Assembly (NCBI RefSeq): GCF_019599545.1
Contig: NZ_JAIEZV010000003.1
Span: 496,001-560,000 of the forward strand
From: Halobacillus sp. Nhm2S1
GTDB taxonomy: Bacteria; Bacillota; Bacilli; Bacillales; Halobacillaceae
Length of the DNA: 64,000 nucleotides
Direction: 5' to 3'
A model generated the notes under the pieces. The model saw nothing but the letters and a program-made list of their open reading frames with translations. It was not told the DNA's origin and searched no databases. The position numbers were made by a program, and so were the translations under genes. Shown here in pieces: positions 39,315 to 48,811 of the stretch; position 1 is the first letter of the stretch, and each line of letters opens with the position of its first letter.

Positions 39315-39704
39315 CTAACTTAATTTGTACTCTGCTTCAATTGTTCCATGGAGCAAATTATCCGTAGTAGTGTTATCGATTATCTGGTTGGAATTTAACT
39401 CGGTAATTTCCAAGCGGTAGTTTTTAAGTGTTGTTAAATGTCTCAATTTCATTTCCAATTGATAGACTATATCAGTGAACGTGGCGCGGTCATGAGCATA
39501 CCCCCACACATGCACGGTTTGCCTGACTCTCCCTGTAATGACATCTTTATTATTGATCACGTCATCGCTATTAGTTTCTGCAACAAACACGAATGGATAA
39601 GGCAGACTGTCATCACTCGTTGGAGAGTAATCAATAGTCTTATATCCAAGATTTAAAGATGCGGCGAATATCGCGTTAAATAATTGAATTTGTGGTGATA
39701 ACAT
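39315..39704 (-). CDS. tail terminator/completion protein
   Basis: 129 residues with the DUF3168/gp17-like pattern LPYPFVFVAETNSDD and QTVHVWGYAHDRATFTDIVYQL. Caps the tail tube for head joining. Assignment rests on gene order and on this pattern. Confidence 0.75.
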   Translation of the reverse strand: MLSPQIQLFNAIFAASLNLGYKTIDYSPTSDDSLPYPFVFVAETNSDDVINNKDVITGRVRQTVHVWGYAHDRATFTDIVYQLEMKLRHLTTLKNYRLEITELNSNQIIDNTTTDNLLHGTIEAEYKLS

Positions 39705-39712
39705 TCATCCAC

Positions 39713-40060
39713 CTACTTTACGAGTCGATCAAGATTTTCTTTAAACTTTTCTTTTTGCTTGTAATAAGCATCTCTAAGAAACCAAGTCGGGTCCATATAA
39801 CGAGTACCAAAATTGAGATACCCTGCATATTCAGAATCTACAAAGGTTCGATAGTGTAAGCTCCCTAGCTTTTGAGTCCTTGTATTTCTCACGGTATGTC
39901 CTGTCCAGTAACCTTTATTGAATCGTGCCCGCTCATTCTGTATGGCCTCTCCAGTCATCTCGATCGTGTTATTTTTGACGATTGTATTCACATCGTCCTC
40001 AATATCTTCTTCCATTCGTTCCAGTTTGGCGAGCAGTGCATCTAAACCGTCTAACTCCAT
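39713..40060 (-). CDS. HK97 gp10-like neck protein
   Basis: 115 residues with the HK97-gp10 pattern GLDALLAKLERM and YAGYLNFGTRYMDPTWFLRDAY. Part of the head-tail interface. Overlaps the upstream gene by 10 bases. Confidence 0.85.
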   Translation of the reverse strand: MELDGLDALLAKLERMEEDIEDDVNTIVKNNTIEMTGEAIQNERARFNKGYWTGHTVRNTRTQKLGSLHYRTFVDSEYAGYLNFGTRYMDPTWFLRDAYYKQKEKFKENLDRLVK

Positions 40061-40362
40061 ACGCTCACCTCTTCCAAATAAAAAACGCTCTCCGACCGAT
40101 GTCTTACATGGCGAAGAACGTTATATCTGTGACCACCGATCATGGCCTTATCTGGATTTCCTTTAAAGGGACGTTGAATCCTTACTGAAGTAACTTCTTT
40201 ATTTATAGAACCAAATATGGTCTTCACTCTTTCCATGCTCAAAGGCGAAGTATTACAAGGTAGAATGACTCCGATATCGACTTGAACTTTGTTCTTCCCT
40301 GTTTCGGGGTTATATCCACTACCGACTGTCTTGTGTAAGGTCACACGATCTGCATACCTCAT
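40051..40362 (-). CDS. phage head closure protein
   Basis: 103-residue beta-barrel-type protein (MRYADRVTLHKTVGSGYNPETGK) in the place of SPP1 gp16. It probably plugs the head after packaging. Confidence 0.75.
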   Translation of the reverse strand: MRYADRVTLHKTVGSGYNPETGKNKVQVDIGVILPCNTSPLSMERVKTIFGSINKEVTSVRIQRPFKGNPDKAMIGGHRYNVLRHVRHRSESVFYLEEVSVWS

Positions 40363-40697
40363 CAGAAAAACATCACCTTCCCAGATCCATCTTGCTTTGG
40401 AATGTAAGACTCTAAAATAGACAAATACGATTTAAAATCGTCCTCACGATAGGTTACAGATCTGCCCTCAATAGCTTCGGACTTCATTCCTTCGCTTCCG
40501 ATCTTCTGGAAACGGTTAATAGTAATTTCCTCAATAATAAAAGTAAGCTCAGCCGGTATCTCATCCAGTCCGGCATGTTTCTTCAACCACAGCTTCAAGT
40601 GAGACTGTGTATTGTTAATAAGGATAGTTATGACTTGGTCTTGAAGATCATCATCGATCCCCAAGATTGCTTTTACATTTTGTTTAATAGAGTCCAT
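40362..40697 (-). CDS. head-tail connector protein (gp15/gp6-like)
   Basis: 111-residue helical adaptor (VKAILGIDDDLQDQVITILINNTQSHLKLWL; EEITINRFQKIGSEGMKSE) typical of the phage gp6-like connector family that sits below the portal. Confidence 0.85.
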   Translation of the reverse strand: MDSIKQNVKAILGIDDDLQDQVITILINNTQSHLKLWLKKHAGLDEIPAELTFIIEEITINRFQKIGSEGMKSEAIEGRSVTYREDDFKSYLSILESYIPKQDGSGKVMFF

Positions 40698-40701
40698 GAA
40701 A

Positions 40702-41019
40702 TCACTTCAATTCTTCTTCAGCTTGAACAGCCTCTTCTTTACCTTGAATCTTTTCACCGTTTGAGAGTTCATACCAGGGTCCTCCCTTGTGTTTAGGAAA
40801 CTCATTTTCTTGTGGTTGTTTTTCTTCTTCCGGTGGTTCTTCTTTTGACCCTGGTATTTCTTCTACTTTTACCAATACGGGGGTCTTCACAGCATTCCCT
40901 TCAGACATCAATTCTTTAAGACGTTCATCAGATACACTACCTCCTGGATAAAACACTCCCTTTCGGTAATGGATTTGAGTATTCTTATCCTTGAATCCTC
41001 TGATTACTTTGTAAGGCAT
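40702..41019 (-). CDS. hypothetical head-region protein
   Basis: 105 residues: a small folded N-terminus (YKVIRGFKDKNTQIHYRKG), then a Pro/Glu-rich linker and a charged end. It lies between major capsid and connector, where many Firmicutes phages carry a small accessory gene. Function not known. Confidence 0.7.
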   Translation of the reverse strand: MPYKVIRGFKDKNTQIHYRKGVFYPGGSVSDERLKELMSEGNAVKTPVLVKVEEIPGSKEEPPEEEKQPQENEFPKHKGGPWYELSNGEKIQGKEEAVQAEEELK

Positions 41020-41038
41020 TTACGTCACCCTTTCTTTA

Positions 41039-41980
41039 TTACACTGTAGGAGCCGGCATCAACTTAGCAAAGGCATCATCTTTAACAATCATCATCGCCA
41101 CATCCATCGTGGCACGTAGAGCAACCATTTCACGTTCGAATAGGTTAATCGGTTCACCATCTTGGTCCACGATTGTTGAAATAGTTCCTTCTTCAGCAAT
41201 CTTGTAGGAAATATCAAAAGGAATACCATAGTGGAGATGATCAAAGTCTCCAGCGTAAAGAGTTCCTTTCGGAAGGTTTGATGACTTAAAGTTTACTGCA
41301 GGAAGTCCATCAATCCGGTTATTGGACCGATCGTAAATGGATTGTTGCAAGTTCCCTTCTCCAATCGTCGCTTGACGCAAAGCAGTTGCGTTCTGAGCTT
41401 TTGATATAAAAGCATTGGCCTCGAAATCGTCATCGAGTAATTGATCCTCCAAAACCAAAATATTGTCTCCTGTAATATCACCTTCAACAACGTGGTCTGC
41501 AGCTGTTACGGATTGTTCGATCGATTGAGAGAATGGGTTCGATACATTCAAGATACCCGCTTCATCGAATTTCTTATAAAACGCTTCGCTGATTTTCGGG
41601 CGCATCTGCTCAAAGAAGTCAGACATGCTATATTGCAGGAACTCACGGGAGACCGGAAGGATAACCCCAAGTTTCTTAGCTTTCATCGTGATCTTCAGCC
41701 ATTTAGCTTTGGATGTCTGAATACGCTCACCTTCATTGACCCAGTACGCCCCAGGACCCTCTGCAAAGTAATCAAACTCTTTCTCTTGTTTGTTCATTTC
41801 CTCGTAGACACCCAACTGCATGATTTTCGAATTTTGCATCATGTCATTCATGATCAATGTTCCGTATTCCTTTGGTACAGTACCGTCTTTAGAATCGCTC
41901 ATCATTACGTTGTCTGGGTTAAAGGTTTGTTCTGCGAAGTGCTGCAGATTCAATTTTAGATATGGTTTCTTTGTAGTCAC
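41039..41980 (-). CDS. phage major capsid protein
   Basis: 313-residue HK97-fold shell protein (GAYWVNEGERIQTSKAKW; LGVILPVSREFLQYS; ALRATMDVAMMIVKDDAFAKL). It shares the N-terminal tag LNLQHFAE with the scaffold protein upstream (LNLQFFAE), a frequent feature in this phage group. Follows the scaffold gene by 20 bases. Confidence 0.93.
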   Translation of the reverse strand: MTTKKPYLKLNLQHFAEQTFNPDNVMMSDSKDGTVPKEYGTLIMNDMMQNSKIMQLGVYEEMNKQEKEFDYFAEGPGAYWVNEGERIQTSKAKWLKITMKAKKLGVILPVSREFLQYSMSDFFEQMRPKISEAFYKKFDEAGILNVSNPFSQSIEQSVTAADHVVEGDITGDNILVLEDQLLDDDFEANAFISKAQNATALRQATIGEGNLQQSIYDRSNNRIDGLPAVNFKSSNLPKGTLYAGDFDHLHYGIPFDISYKIAEEGTISTIVDQDGEPINLFEREMVALRATMDVAMMIVKDDAFAKLMPAPTV

Positions 41981-42000
41981 TCCATCATTCCTCCTATTAG

Positions 42001-42627
42001 TTAAATAATCCGTGCATTTCTCGCCATCTCTGCACGGGATCTGTTGCTAGATGATTGACGCTCCTTAAATGACTGACTGCCTTCAGGTGGATCCTGTCGC
42101 AACTTCTCTTTCACAGCGTGGTTAACTGCTTCATCAAATACTTTCTTAATATTAGAGATAGATTCTTTTATTTTTTCGTTGTCATCCATTGCAACTAATG
42201 AAGCTGCAAAGTCAGTAGGGAGACCTTCTTCTTTAAGGTCACTTTCCACCTCTGTGCTAAGTTGTTTGAGGTTTAGTTGACGCTCTCGATCTTCTAAGTC
42301 TTCTAATCGTTTTTGATAGTCAGCTTCCTCTTGTTCAGCTTTGGTCATTTTGGCGTATGCTTTAGCATCCTTCTTTGCATCTGCCACAGCTTTCTCTTTT
42401 TCCTTTTCAAACTCTTTGCGCTTGTTGTTGATTGCTGTATCTACAGCTTTACTAATGGCCGAGTCAACTTCTGACTGAGTAAAGGTCTGGTCTTTGTCGT
42501 TATCAGAATTATCGTCGCTGTCATCAGATGTTGAACTTTCTGTGTTGTTATTATTGTCAGAAGCACCTTCTGCGAAGAACTGTAGGTTCAACCGATATAA
42601 CTTACTTTGCAATTCAGTCATTTCCAT
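42001..42627 (-). CDS. phage scaffold protein (DUF4355)
   Basis: 208-residue acidic coiled-coil protein (KMTKAEQEEADYQKRLEDLED) with the LNLQFFAE tag near the start and the closing SSSNRSRAEMARNARII, as in DUF4355 capsid scaffolds. A gap of 179 bases to the minor head gene holds nothing recognised. Confidence 0.87.
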   Translation of the reverse strand: MEMTELQSKLYRLNLQFFAEGASDNNNNTESSTSDDSDDNSDNDKDQTFTQSEVDSAISKAVDTAINNKRKEFEKEKEKAVADAKKDAKAYAKMTKAEQEEADYQKRLEDLEDRERQLNLKQLSTEVESDLKEEGLPTDFAASLVAMDDNEKIKESISNIKKVFDEAVNHAVKEKLRQDPPEGSQSFKERQSSSNRSRAEMARNARII

Positions 42628-42806
42628 TCTCCTTATCCCACCCAGTCCCTAACAAATAACTTTTAAATCCATAAAAAATAAGCCCCTCACAGTCCATAAC
42701 GTCCCGTTTAGTGCTTATCCTCAGTAGAACTATTCAGTTATTGCTAAAAGCCCAGATAGTATAGTAATTTATAAGCCTGTTTAACGTCTATTGCTCAAAG
42801 ACAAAT

Positions 42807-43760
42807 TCAAAGGATATACTTCTCTTTCTTGTCACCAAAAAGTTTATCTCGCCACTCTCCCAAGACCAGCATAGTGCCAGATCGGCAGAATGGATGCATG
42901 GGTGGAGCGTTTACTCCTGGCATCATGTCACTTACCTTGAATCGTTTTCCATCAAGGTTCTCACACGTTTCTGAGGTCTTTTTGTCACGCTTTGCTACAA
43001 ACTCATATTCCTGTTCCTCATCACTTTCAGCTAGTGCCTCGAAAGAAAGTTTCTGAGCATCCGTCTGAACTCGGGCTGTTTCAGTGATCAATAACCTACG
43101 AGCCTCAAACGTAGTGACTTCAAAGCGTTCTCTGATCTTTGCTACGGATCGTTGAGGATGGACCCCTCGAGTGATGGAACTGTTGATGATAACTTCAAGC
43201 TCTTCTCTAAGTGCTTTCATATCACTCCATATGCGGTCAGACCATTTAGCCCCATAAAAAGAAGCTCCCACAATCGATAGGAGCGTTTCCTGAGATATAA
43301 CGATGTTAGCTCCAAGAATACCGGCTTGCCTTGCCACTTCAGAAACGCCAGCTTGTTCGAGGTAATTCTGGAACACATCAATATGATCATCGGCCATAGC
43401 AACTAAGTGAGCGTTCAGTTGCATCATTAGTAGCTCTTGTCGGCTAATACGCATTTTCGTGTTGTAAGTCATTAGCTCACGGTTTGCCTTCTCACTGAAG
43501 TTCTTTTCTCTTACGTATCGTGCAGCAGTTTCTTCAAACGCTTGGACATCCATCTCAGAAACACGCTTCTTAGCCTCCGCCTTGCTAATCTCGTTCTTAT
43601 AAGCATATTTAGCATAGAATGAGTAAATCTCTTTCTCAGCTTCTCTAAGAGCTTGATTAATGATCTTCCTTAATCGCTCTGTTACCTCAGCATCCTTCAT
43701 TTGTTCTCTTGTAATGTTGTCCCGCTCGCGCTCTATCCAGTAATCCTTACCGTCAGCCAC
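42807..43760 (-). CDS. phage minor head protein (SPP1 gp7 / Mu F type)
   Basis: 317 residues; the Mu-F-like C-terminal part has SETCENLDGKRFKVSDMM and PPMHPFCRSGTMLVL, a Cys/His cluster typical of the family. Binds the portal and the DNA during head assembly. Overlaps nothing; starts 9 bases after the portal stop. Confidence 0.92.
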   Translation of the reverse strand: MADGKDYWIERERDNITREQMKDAEVTERLRKIINQALREAEKEIYSFYAKYAYKNEISKAEAKKRVSEMDVQAFEETAARYVREKNFSEKANRELMTYNTKMRISRQELLMMQLNAHLVAMADDHIDVFQNYLEQAGVSEVARQAGILGANIVISQETLLSIVGASFYGAKWSDRIWSDMKALREELEVIINSSITRGVHPQRSVAKIRERFEVTTFEARRLLITETARVQTDAQKLSFEALAESDEEQEYEFVAKRDKKTSETCENLDGKRFKVSDMMPGVNAPPMHPFCRSGTMLVLGEWRDKLFGDKKEKYIL

Positions 43761-43769
43761 CTAACCACC

Positions 43770-45212
43770 TCAATTCTCCATATAACTAGATGCCTGGCGT
43801 TGCTTACTTCGCTCTTCTTCAATCTGATGCTCTTCTTCTTCAGCATTTTCTACAATCATCGGTATTGTCTTGAGCTTAGTCTTCTGAGAAAGTTCACCAC
43901 CAAGAGCATTAAACATCTCCACTGCTTCTTTCGTTGATTTCGGAAGGTTCGGAGTAAACTTATAAGTGATGCCGGTGAACTCCTCTTTCTTCGCTTCACT
44001 GGCAAGACTCATAACATTTCCAATTAACTGATACCTACGGTTGAGTGATCGTTTAAAAAGACGCTCCTTATTAATACGGATTTGTTCCAGACCAAAGAGC
44101 TTGTACTTCATAGCTTCGCCTGTTTGCTGGCCGCTGAAATTAATATCAGTAAGGTCGGGAGTATTCGTAAACTTATGAACGTCCGTTTGCAGCCTATCTT
44201 TGTAGGACTCTGCTCCGGCAACATCATATTGTTTATAAATATAATCAGCATCAACAGAGCCTTCTTTACCCTCAGCATTATTAGTGGAAGGCTTTAAGAA
44301 GATGATGTTACTCTGTTTCATTTTCTTGGCTTCTTCTGGATCCAAATCTACATTCCCCACGATTTTTAACATAGCGTCATTTAAATCGGTCATGTAGTTG
44401 GCCGTATCCGATTGAGCTGAATCATAGAGGTCAATAAGATCCAACACATTCTCAAAATCACCTTGTCTAAACCTGTTGTTCGAATGTTCGTTTATCGGCA
44501 CATCTCCAAAAGGGTGGTCAACCGTGCTATCAAAGGTAAGGTTGTAATCACCGAAATTTGTTGTGTAATACGTATGGATATTGGTAGGCGTGTAGAGAAG
44601 TACCTTCACTTTTTTATCGTGGCCATAACCTACTATGAAGTACCTCACACCAGCTACAATGTTCTTTTCAATCGTATTATCATAGATTAAGAATGTCTCT
44701 AAGGGCGATGATAAATAAACTTTAGTTTCATCACTCTGGTTTCGATGAACGAGCTCATACGCTCGACCATAAATGGACATATCTAAAATCAAGTCAGCAT
44801 TTAATGCATCGCTCTCAATCGCCTTATTAACCTCATCAATCCTCTTTTGAGCTGCATCTTCTGTATGAGTCATGACAATTGGAACACCCACAAGAAAGCC
44901 CTGCATAAAGTTCGAGACATACTTCGCATAGTTGTGTCTTGCTCTATGATCGGCCTTGTCATCTTCCTTTCGCCTATTCATTACTGAAATCACAGTATTG
45001 TTGCCTTTGTAGTAATCATCTAACTCTTTTAACCTTGGCTGTTGGTGCTCGATATGGTGCTTAATCATAGCAGATAAATCATTCGTGTTCTTCAATAACT
45101 CTTCTAACGATTCATAAGTGTATTGAATGTTAGCCTCCCTACTAAATCGTCGTTTAGTATTTTCCACACCGTTTAATGCTCGTTCAAAACCTTTTGCACT
45201 TGTCAAATCCAC
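43770..45212 (-). CDS. phage portal protein (SPP1 gp6 family)
   Basis: 480 residues forming the dodecameric DNA gate of the head (HHIEHQQPRLKELDDYYKGNN; DLYDSAQSDTANYMTDLNDA; FSGQQTGEAMKYKLFGLEQI). Normal length; ends in a Gln/Glu-rich tail. Confidence 0.95.
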   Translation of the reverse strand: MDLTSAKGFERALNGVENTKRRFSREANIQYTYESLEELLKNTNDLSAMIKHHIEHQQPRLKELDDYYKGNNTVISVMNRRKEDDKADHRARHNYAKYVSNFMQGFLVGVPIVMTHTEDAAQKRIDEVNKAIESDALNADLILDMSIYGRAYELVHRNQSDETKVYLSSPLETFLIYDNTIEKNIVAGVRYFIVGYGHDKKVKVLLYTPTNIHTYYTTNFGDYNLTFDSTVDHPFGDVPINEHSNNRFRQGDFENVLDLIDLYDSAQSDTANYMTDLNDAMLKIVGNVDLDPEEAKKMKQSNIIFLKPSTNNAEGKEGSVDADYIYKQYDVAGAESYKDRLQTDVHKFTNTPDLTDINFSGQQTGEAMKYKLFGLEQIRINKERLFKRSLNRRYQLIGNVMSLASEAKKEEFTGITYKFTPNLPKSTKEAVEMFNALGGELSQKTKLKTIPMIVENAEEEEHQIEEERSKQRQASSYMEN

Positions 45213-45217
45213 ACCTC

Positions 45218-46507
45218 CTATAAACCTAAATTCTGCAACGCTTTGTACGTATTGGCTTTCTTCTCGACGCCTAAATGGTATTGCTCAAGACTGTATCTAA
45301 GAGCATCGATAATATGGTTGTTCGCATCAATTGGTGTGTTTAGCCACTTACCTTCTTTATCCTGATCGAAGGTGTAGGTATTGAATTCTTCGATCGTACT
45401 CTCACACCGAGGATGAATATACACTTTGAATCCTTGAATGAAGAGGATACCTTGATTGATACTTCCAGATCCTTTAAGCGATCCTCTCATTCGTCGAATA
45501 CCTTTATTGATAAGTTCTTGAATCAATCTTCTTTCGGAAGAATCAGCTGTAATTGTCGCTTCATCCAATCCTTTTTCAACCAACATGTCATAAATATCTT
45601 TAGTGAGCATGGCCTTCTCATAATGTTCATCGTAGATCCAGAGCTCTTTATTCTCTAGATCAACAACAGAGCTCACTTCTGTGGTCGGATCATTTGTAAA
45701 ACCAAAATCCATTCCGTGAGCTGTTTCTTGAATCTCTTTGATTTTCTGTTGGATACTAAAGTCCCTAACTTCAAAGTTCTCAAATACAAGACCTTCAGCT
45801 ACACCCCATTCCCCATCTGCAACTATGCGAGCACGCCTGGGGTTAGTACGATATAAATCTAGGTACCTTTGCTTGTCTACATCATCCAGCCACTCATTCA
45901 CTCTAAATGTAGTTGTAGTAGCAAAAGTATCTTTCTCCCTGGTTTCTTCATCAAAGAACACTTTCTTAAGCCAGTGTCTCTCAGACCAGGGGTTAAAGGT
46001 AACTGTGATTTGCTTAAAGAAGTCTGGAGAATCATACATACCCCGAATCGATTCTACGACCGTCCGAAACTTATCTTCTGTTTCAATTTGATATGCTTCT
46101 TCAAACCATGCCCAGGCTAAAATGCCAACATCGACTGTAATTGAAGTGATTTTCAACTCATCATCTAGTCCACGAAATAATATCTTTTGGCCAGTGGGCT
46201 TGTAAGTGATTTCCGGCATGGATTCATTGAACTTAAACAAATGAGCAACTCCCAACATGGAAGCTGCCCATTTTAGATCTGTATAAGTTGATTGTTTGTT
46301 CGTGTTCGAATAACGACGGACCACTAACAGGTTGGCCCATGGATATTTCATGATGCGATGAATGTAGTTTAGAGCTGTCGTTTTTGATTTCTTACTACCG
46401 CGAGACCCCTTTACAACTCTGTAGAATTGCTTGTTGTTCCAGAACCGATTGTACCCTTTCCCTATGATCCTGCTGACTGATATTCTCAGGCGTTGCTTAG
46501 TCGTCAT
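45218..46507 (-). CDS. terminase large subunit
   Basis: Packaging motor and headful nuclease, 429 residues. The start is the ATG at 46507 (MTTKQRLRISVSRIIGKGYN), overlapping the small subunit by 11 bases; a longer frame to 46669 lies inside that gene and is a shadow. The ATPase P-loop is KGSRGSKKSKTTA, Walker B is ILAWAWFEEAYQ, and the nuclease domain starts near MDFGFTNDPT with DEHYEKAMLT. Confidence 0.95.
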   Translation of the reverse strand: MTTKQRLRISVSRIIGKGYNRFWNNKQFYRVVKGSRGSKKSKTTALNYIHRIMKYPWANLLVVRRYSNTNKQSTYTDLKWAASMLGVAHLFKFNESMPEITYKPTGQKILFRGLDDELKITSITVDVGILAWAWFEEAYQIETEDKFRTVVESIRGMYDSPDFFKQITVTFNPWSERHWLKKVFFDEETREKDTFATTTTFRVNEWLDDVDKQRYLDLYRTNPRRARIVADGEWGVAEGLVFENFEVRDFSIQQKIKEIQETAHGMDFGFTNDPTTEVSSVVDLENKELWIYDEHYEKAMLTKDIYDMLVEKGLDEATITADSSERRLIQELINKGIRRMRGSLKGSGSINQGILFIQGFKVYIHPRCESTIEEFNTYTFDQDKEGKWLNTPIDANNHIIDALRYSLEQYHLGVEKKANTYKALQNLGL

Positions 46508-46949
46508 CGTATGGCACATCCTCAATAAACTCAGGGGTGATGTTTTCAACCTGGTTCTTATCGGTCCACATAACATAGCGTTTCCCAAGAAGTTCAGCCG
46601 CTTTAGTTCTATCACTTGTATCAGAACGTTTGCTGTGTCGCCCGACTTCTGATCCAAACTCACCATCACCTATGACAAGCAGTTGTTCATCACTAACCTC
46701 ACCTCGCATGACTGATGTGAGGTACTGGAGGATTTCATCCTGATCAGCAATGGCTTCCTTTTTCAACTCTTTTAAGCGTTCATCAATGTAGAATTTAACG
46801 TTAGCCTTTGTTAGCAGACGACTCCCAGAAGCTCTCGCTGCTGAGTCTTTCTTAACATTAGGGTACGCTGTCTTATAGGACTGTGATATATTTCCCGTCT
46901 TGATATATTTGTCAGCGAACCTTCTTTGCCTCTCAGTCATCTTCACCAT
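46497..46949 (-). CDS. terminase small subunit
   Basis: 150 residues from ATG 46949, 9 bases behind GGAGG. The N-terminal helix-turn-helix (ERQRRFADKYIKTGNISQSYKTAYPNV) recognises the pac site; the rest oligomerises. SPP1 gp1-like. First gene of the packaging-head run. Confidence 0.93.
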   Translation of the reverse strand: MVKMTERQRRFADKYIKTGNISQSYKTAYPNVKKDSAARASGSRLLTKANVKFYIDERLKELKKEAIADQDEILQYLTSVMRGEVSDEQLLVIGDGEFGSEVGRHSKRSDTSDRTKAAELLGKRYVMWTDKNQVENITPEFIEDVPYDDD

Positions 46950-47024
46950 CACATGACACCTCCCCCCTTGCACTATTCACTTTACTGTTTAGATTGAAAA
47001 AAAAAGCACCCCAATGGGATGCTC

Positions 47025-47285
47025 TTACTTATCAAGTTTTCTACTTATTTCACTAAGTTTTTTAATAATTAACCAGTTTTGCTCTACTAACACCGACAGA
47101 TGTTGTATTTTCGATTGTTCCGTAGAGTTCATTGTCATCATGCCAGCTACTTTACCAAGGCCTAATAACTCTCCAGATATATTATTGAGAACCTCCATAT
47201 CCTTCTCGTCGATTTCTTCTAAGTGGTATTTTTCCAATAACTTTTCCATTTTCTTTTGGTTCTTTTCTTCTTTGTTACCAAACAT
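47025..47285 (-). CDS. hypothetical phage protein
   Basis: 86 residues from ATG 47285 behind AAGGGGG; the longer frame to 47417 is not supported. Charged, helical (KNQKKMEKLLEKYHLEEIDEKDMEVLNNIS). Lies between the terminase and the late activator. Function unknown. Confidence 0.65.
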   Translation of the reverse strand: MFGNKEEKNQKKMEKLLEKYHLEEIDEKDMEVLNNISGELLGLGKVAGMMTMNSTEQSKIQHLSVLVEQNWLIIKKLSEISRKLDK

Positions 47286-47340
47286 TATAATCCCCCTTTT
47301 CTTACTAATTAGACAAAAGAAGGGATATTCCTGCACAAAA

Positions 47341-47360
47341 AGACACCCAAAAGGGTGCCT
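47341..47360 (-). terminator. terminator before the terminase cluster
   Basis: AGGCACCC-TTTT-GGGTGTCT followed by T on the minus strand, between the 83-residue gene and the 86-residue gene. Confidence 0.75.
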
Positions 47361-47478
47361 GCATAATAACCTATTCATTATTCCTAGCCAAGGATCTCCG
47401 CCTGTCCGTCCTGCCATCTAGTTTACACATTTCAAGATGTACTCGTCATCTTTAGGGAAAAGTGTGCAATATGTGTAA

Positions 47479-47730
47479 TCATTTAAAAAGGGATAGTACT
47501 ATAAGTCCATATTTTTCACTCAAGGAAAATGGCCCTTTTTGCACTACCCACTGTCCTCCTTCAGCTCTCTCTATCCCTAAGTATGAAATCCCTTCCTCGG
47601 TCAACCTATGCATTTCTCTAGATGGCATTGATTTGTCTAATTGCAGTACTAATGAACCGTCTATTCTATGAGAATACTGTCCTGTAATATCTACTCTTTT
47701 CCCATTAAAAAACAGTGTATTAAATTTCAT
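47479..47730 (-). CDS. hypothetical phage protein
   Basis: 83 residues, beta-rich (LFFNGKRVDITGQYSHRIDGSLVLQLD). No family recognised. ATG at 47730 with GGGAGGATACT upstream. Confidence 0.6.
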   Translation of the reverse strand: MKFNTLFFNGKRVDITGQYSHRIDGSLVLQLDKSMPSREMHRLTEEGISYLGIERAEGGQWVVQKGPFSLSEKYGLIVLSLFK

Positions 47731-47786
47731 AGTATCCTCCCACTACATAAATTAGATATAGAGGAACATTATACCAACGTATAATA

Positions 47787-48218
47787 TTATGAACAATTGG
47801 CCTTTGGTAGTGAGTAATTGGGCTTTTTTGAGATTTTCTCAACTATGTTATCCCTTAGGTTATATATGTGCCTTCTTGATAATCCCATATGTCTACTAAT
47901 AGCCACCATACTCATGCCATCGAGCAAACATTCCAGAACTGCCTTCTCTCTCTCCTCTTCAATCACAATCATGCGTTCCTGGATAAAAGAAACTTTCACT
48001 TCAAGCTTATGAATCCAGGTGAGCTTCTTATCGCGACGAACTACTTCACGCGCCACTGGATCACCAGTTTCACCGTGTGCCTTAGGAAGTGTTGATTCAA
48101 TACCAGATTGAGCAACAAGGTTCGTTCCGGCATGTTTAAGAAGCTCTCTCTGTCTCTTAATCTCATTAATCATCCAGTTATAATCACGCAATGTGTTTTC
48201 TGTTTGCTTCTTGTCCAT
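47787..48218 (-). CDS. late-gene transcription activator, ArpU/RinA type
   Basis: 143 residues from ATG 48218 behind AGGAG. The C-terminus has a helix-turn-helix of the sigma-70 region 4 type (ECLLDGMSMVAISRHMGLSRRHIYNLRDNIVEKI), as in ArpU/RinA regulators that switch on the packaging operon next door. It stands alone between two terminators directly upstream of the structural genes. Confidence 0.8.
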   Translation of the reverse strand: MDKKQTENTLRDYNWMINEIKRQRELLKHAGTNLVAQSGIESTLPKAHGETGDPVAREVVRRDKKLTWIHKLEVKVSFIQERMIVIEEEREKAVLECLLDGMSMVAISRHMGLSRRHIYNLRDNIVEKISKKPNYSLPKANCS

Positions 48219-48248
48219 GGATAACACTCCTATCGTAAAAATTAAAAA

Positions 48249-48292
48249 AGGACACAAACAAAGCGTCCATTACGCCCAATTTGTGTCCTCCA
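48249..48292 (-). terminator. terminator before the late activator (copy 1 of a repeated segment)
   Basis: AGGACACAAA / TTTGTGTCCT hairpin and T run on the minus strand. A degenerate copy of the same segment lies at about 50455-50519. Confidence 0.8.
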
Positions 48293-48309
48293 GTTGGCTG
48301 GTAGAACTA

Positions 48310-48723
48310 CTAACTCAATAGTATATTCAACAGTTTTATTTTTCTATTCACTAAAACCAATATTATGATCATTAAAAGTTGATAAGATAAGATAATTTCC
48401 CACTTACTAACGTCACCATCTATATTAATGAAATAAAAATTTAAATTAAAAAACAAAAAAGTAATTACTGATAGGATATAATGTTTAAATAATTCTTTCT
48501 TTCTTCTAACTTCTTCATTTATACCTTTTTCAACAAAGCCAGCTAAACCTAGAGTAAATGTACCTAGGGCAATCATTATCAAAAAAAACAACTCACTTAA
48601 TTTTTCACTGTTATCTATTAAAAATTGATAATCGGCATACTGAAACAAGTAACCATAAGCTATTATAGGCAAAGTGATACTTAAGTCTGAAGCTTTGGCT
48701 TTTATATTCTTTAATATAGTCAC
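48310..48723 (-). CDS. four-helix membrane protein of unknown function
   Basis: 137 residues with about four transmembrane helices (IIAYGYLF; LFFLIMIALGTFTLGLAGF; YILSVITFLFFNLNFYF; LLMIIILVLVN). Visibly more A+T-rich than the phage core. It lies behind the larger membrane protein in the accessory block upstream of the late activator, where siphophages often carry exclusion or defence cargo. No family recognised. Confidence 0.65.
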   Translation of the reverse strand: MTILKNIKAKASDLSITLPIIAYGYLFQYADYQFLIDNSEKLSELFFLIMIALGTFTLGLAGFVEKGINEEVRRKKELFKHYILSVITFLFFNLNFYFINIDGDVSKWEIILSYQLLMIIILVLVNRKIKLLNILLS

Positions 48724-48811
48724 TTACATCCTCCTTGTTAAAGGTCCGTAGTTAATAGGTAGTTAACAACTAAATAACCACCTTACCATATACTTATATT
48801 AAGATATAAAA

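Noticed and set aside
42628-42806. Possible RNA or terminator between scaffold and minor head genes
   Set aside because: Only a 6-bp ATAAGC/GCTTAT match far apart; no convincing hairpin or promoter.
46508-46669. 54-residue N-terminal extension of the large terminase
   Set aside because: It lies wholly inside the small-subunit gene and is unlike terminases; the conserved start is at 46507.
47286-47417. 44-residue extension of the 86-residue gene near the terminase
   Set aside because: It reads through a terminator hairpin (47341-47360), while ATG 47285 has a strong ribosome site.
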